Shown here: positions 63,378-64,000 of the stretch, piece after piece | Position numbering within the stretch: the stretch's first letter is position 1 | Layout of the letters: each line of letters opens with the position of its first letter | Source of the DNA: Tretioscincus oriximinensis | Lineage: Eukaryota > Chordata > Lepidosauria > Squamata > Gymnophthalmidae | DNA: 64,000 bases | Direction of reading: 5' to 3' | Assembly (NCBI GenBank): GCA_022410635.1 | Contig: JAJVDF010000236.1 | Span: forward strand, 1,718,868-1,782,867 | The notes under the pieces: model-generated | Database searches by the model: none | Told to the model about the DNA's origin: nothing | What the model saw: only the letters and a program-made list of their open reading frames with translations | Program-made: the position numbers and the translations under genes

Positions 63378-63769
63378 CTAAGAGGGAGACAAAGACACCG
63401 AGAACGGAGGCAGAAGCTGGGGGGAGCGTCATAATCCACAGACGAAACAAAGGGGCAAAAGAGGACCAGAGGACAATGGACCGAAAGCATCTTAAGCCCT
63501 TTATGCCAGGTTATGGATTGGAAAAAGGACCTGCCAGCCAGATGGTAGCTCAGGCTGCGGCAGTTTGTAGTCTGGCCAAGCCCCATCCTAAGGTACAGCC
63601 CAGAATACAGTTTGTGGCAGATTCATCCTTGCAGTGCCTTTTTTTCTGCTTGAGATACCCGGAACCAATCGCTGCATCGCTTTCGGAGGCAGGATCCTGC
63701 ACGAGGCAGGCTATAATGACCTGATCCAGCCACCTTCATCTTACGCTTGTACAGAATGCTGTTCCGTAA
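63378..63769. other. Intron upstream of the P-loop exon; no gene recognised
   Basis: No further MYO1G exon was found between 63378 and the window end. The earlier coding exons must lie beyond it. Confidence 0.5.
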
Positions 63770-63777
63770 GAATCTCA

Positions 63778-64000
63778 GAGGAGCCCTGCCGAATGGGGCC
63801 GGAGCCCACCTAGTCCAGCCTTCTGTCTCACACAGAGGCCTCCCAATTGCTCCTGGGCATCTCATCTTCCTTCCTTCCTTCCATAAGAGGAGCCCTGCTG
63901 AATGGGGCCGGAGCTCCCCAAGTCCAGCCTTCTGTCTCACATGGACGCCCCCAATTGCTCCTGGGCATCTCATCTTGCTTCCTTCCATAAGAGGAGCCCT
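63778..64000. repeat. Tandem CR1-B tail units, cut by the window end
   Basis: 'gaggagccct' recurs at about 63778, 63887 and 63991 (period about 104-109). Each is followed by 'gaatggggccggagc', 'ccagccttctgtctcac' and a (CTTC)n link. Confidence 0.8.

Overview
The window looks like a stretch of a squamate (lizard or snake) nuclear genome. It has vertebrate spliced exons with GT/AG borders and a GC-rich promoter. It is packed with CR1 LINE copies, Sauria-type tRNA SINEs and other SINEs, plus L1-, L2/Rex1- and RTE-like fragments, and it has long purine/pyrimidine tracts and scattered single N calls. There are no bacterial-style operons. Nearly all open frames outside the two genes are transposon remnants or chance.

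Layout. (1) 1-2880: Sauria SINE and CR1 fragments. (2) 2880-4720: a GC-rich island holding an intronless 317-codon CDS (3747-4700, +) for a neuronal Cdk5 activator of the p35/p39 family. (3) 4.7-17.0 kb: intergenic, filled with CR1, SINE, L2-like and palindromic elements. (4) 17.0-63.4 kb: an unconventional class I myosin on the minus strand, best identified as MYO1G. I place 20 coding exons with matching splice phases, from the P-loop exon (63284-63377) to the stop codon (17000-17002). They encode about 906 residues. The first coding exons (roughly 100 residues) lie beyond the right edge. The last intron is about 15.9 kb. (5) 63.4-64.0 kb: tandemly repeated CR1-tail segments running off the window.

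The two genes are convergent. As I recall the human map, CDK5R1 lies tail-to-tail with MYO1D, the close paralog of MYO1G. The activator here mixes p35-like and p39-like sequence and sits next to MYO1G instead. The simplest reading is a third, ohnologous Cdk5 activator kept in this lineage and absent beside mammalian MYO1G.

The mobile fraction has structure of its own. Two CR1 groups can be told apart by their terminal 8-bp repeats: CR1-A ends in (GATTCTAT)n and CR1-B in (GTTCTTAT)n. Many CR1-B tails carry an inserted palindromic module also found alone as a fold-back element of about 160-175 bp. There are nested insertions with target duplications, one empty/filled site pair, a Tc1/mariner-like element with TIRs, and a fold-back MITE inside a CR1. 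A strongly similar inverted repeat pair flanks three MYO1G tail exons. Repeat boundaries are read by eye and approximate. Exon borders are exact to the base as far as splice sites and phase can fix them.
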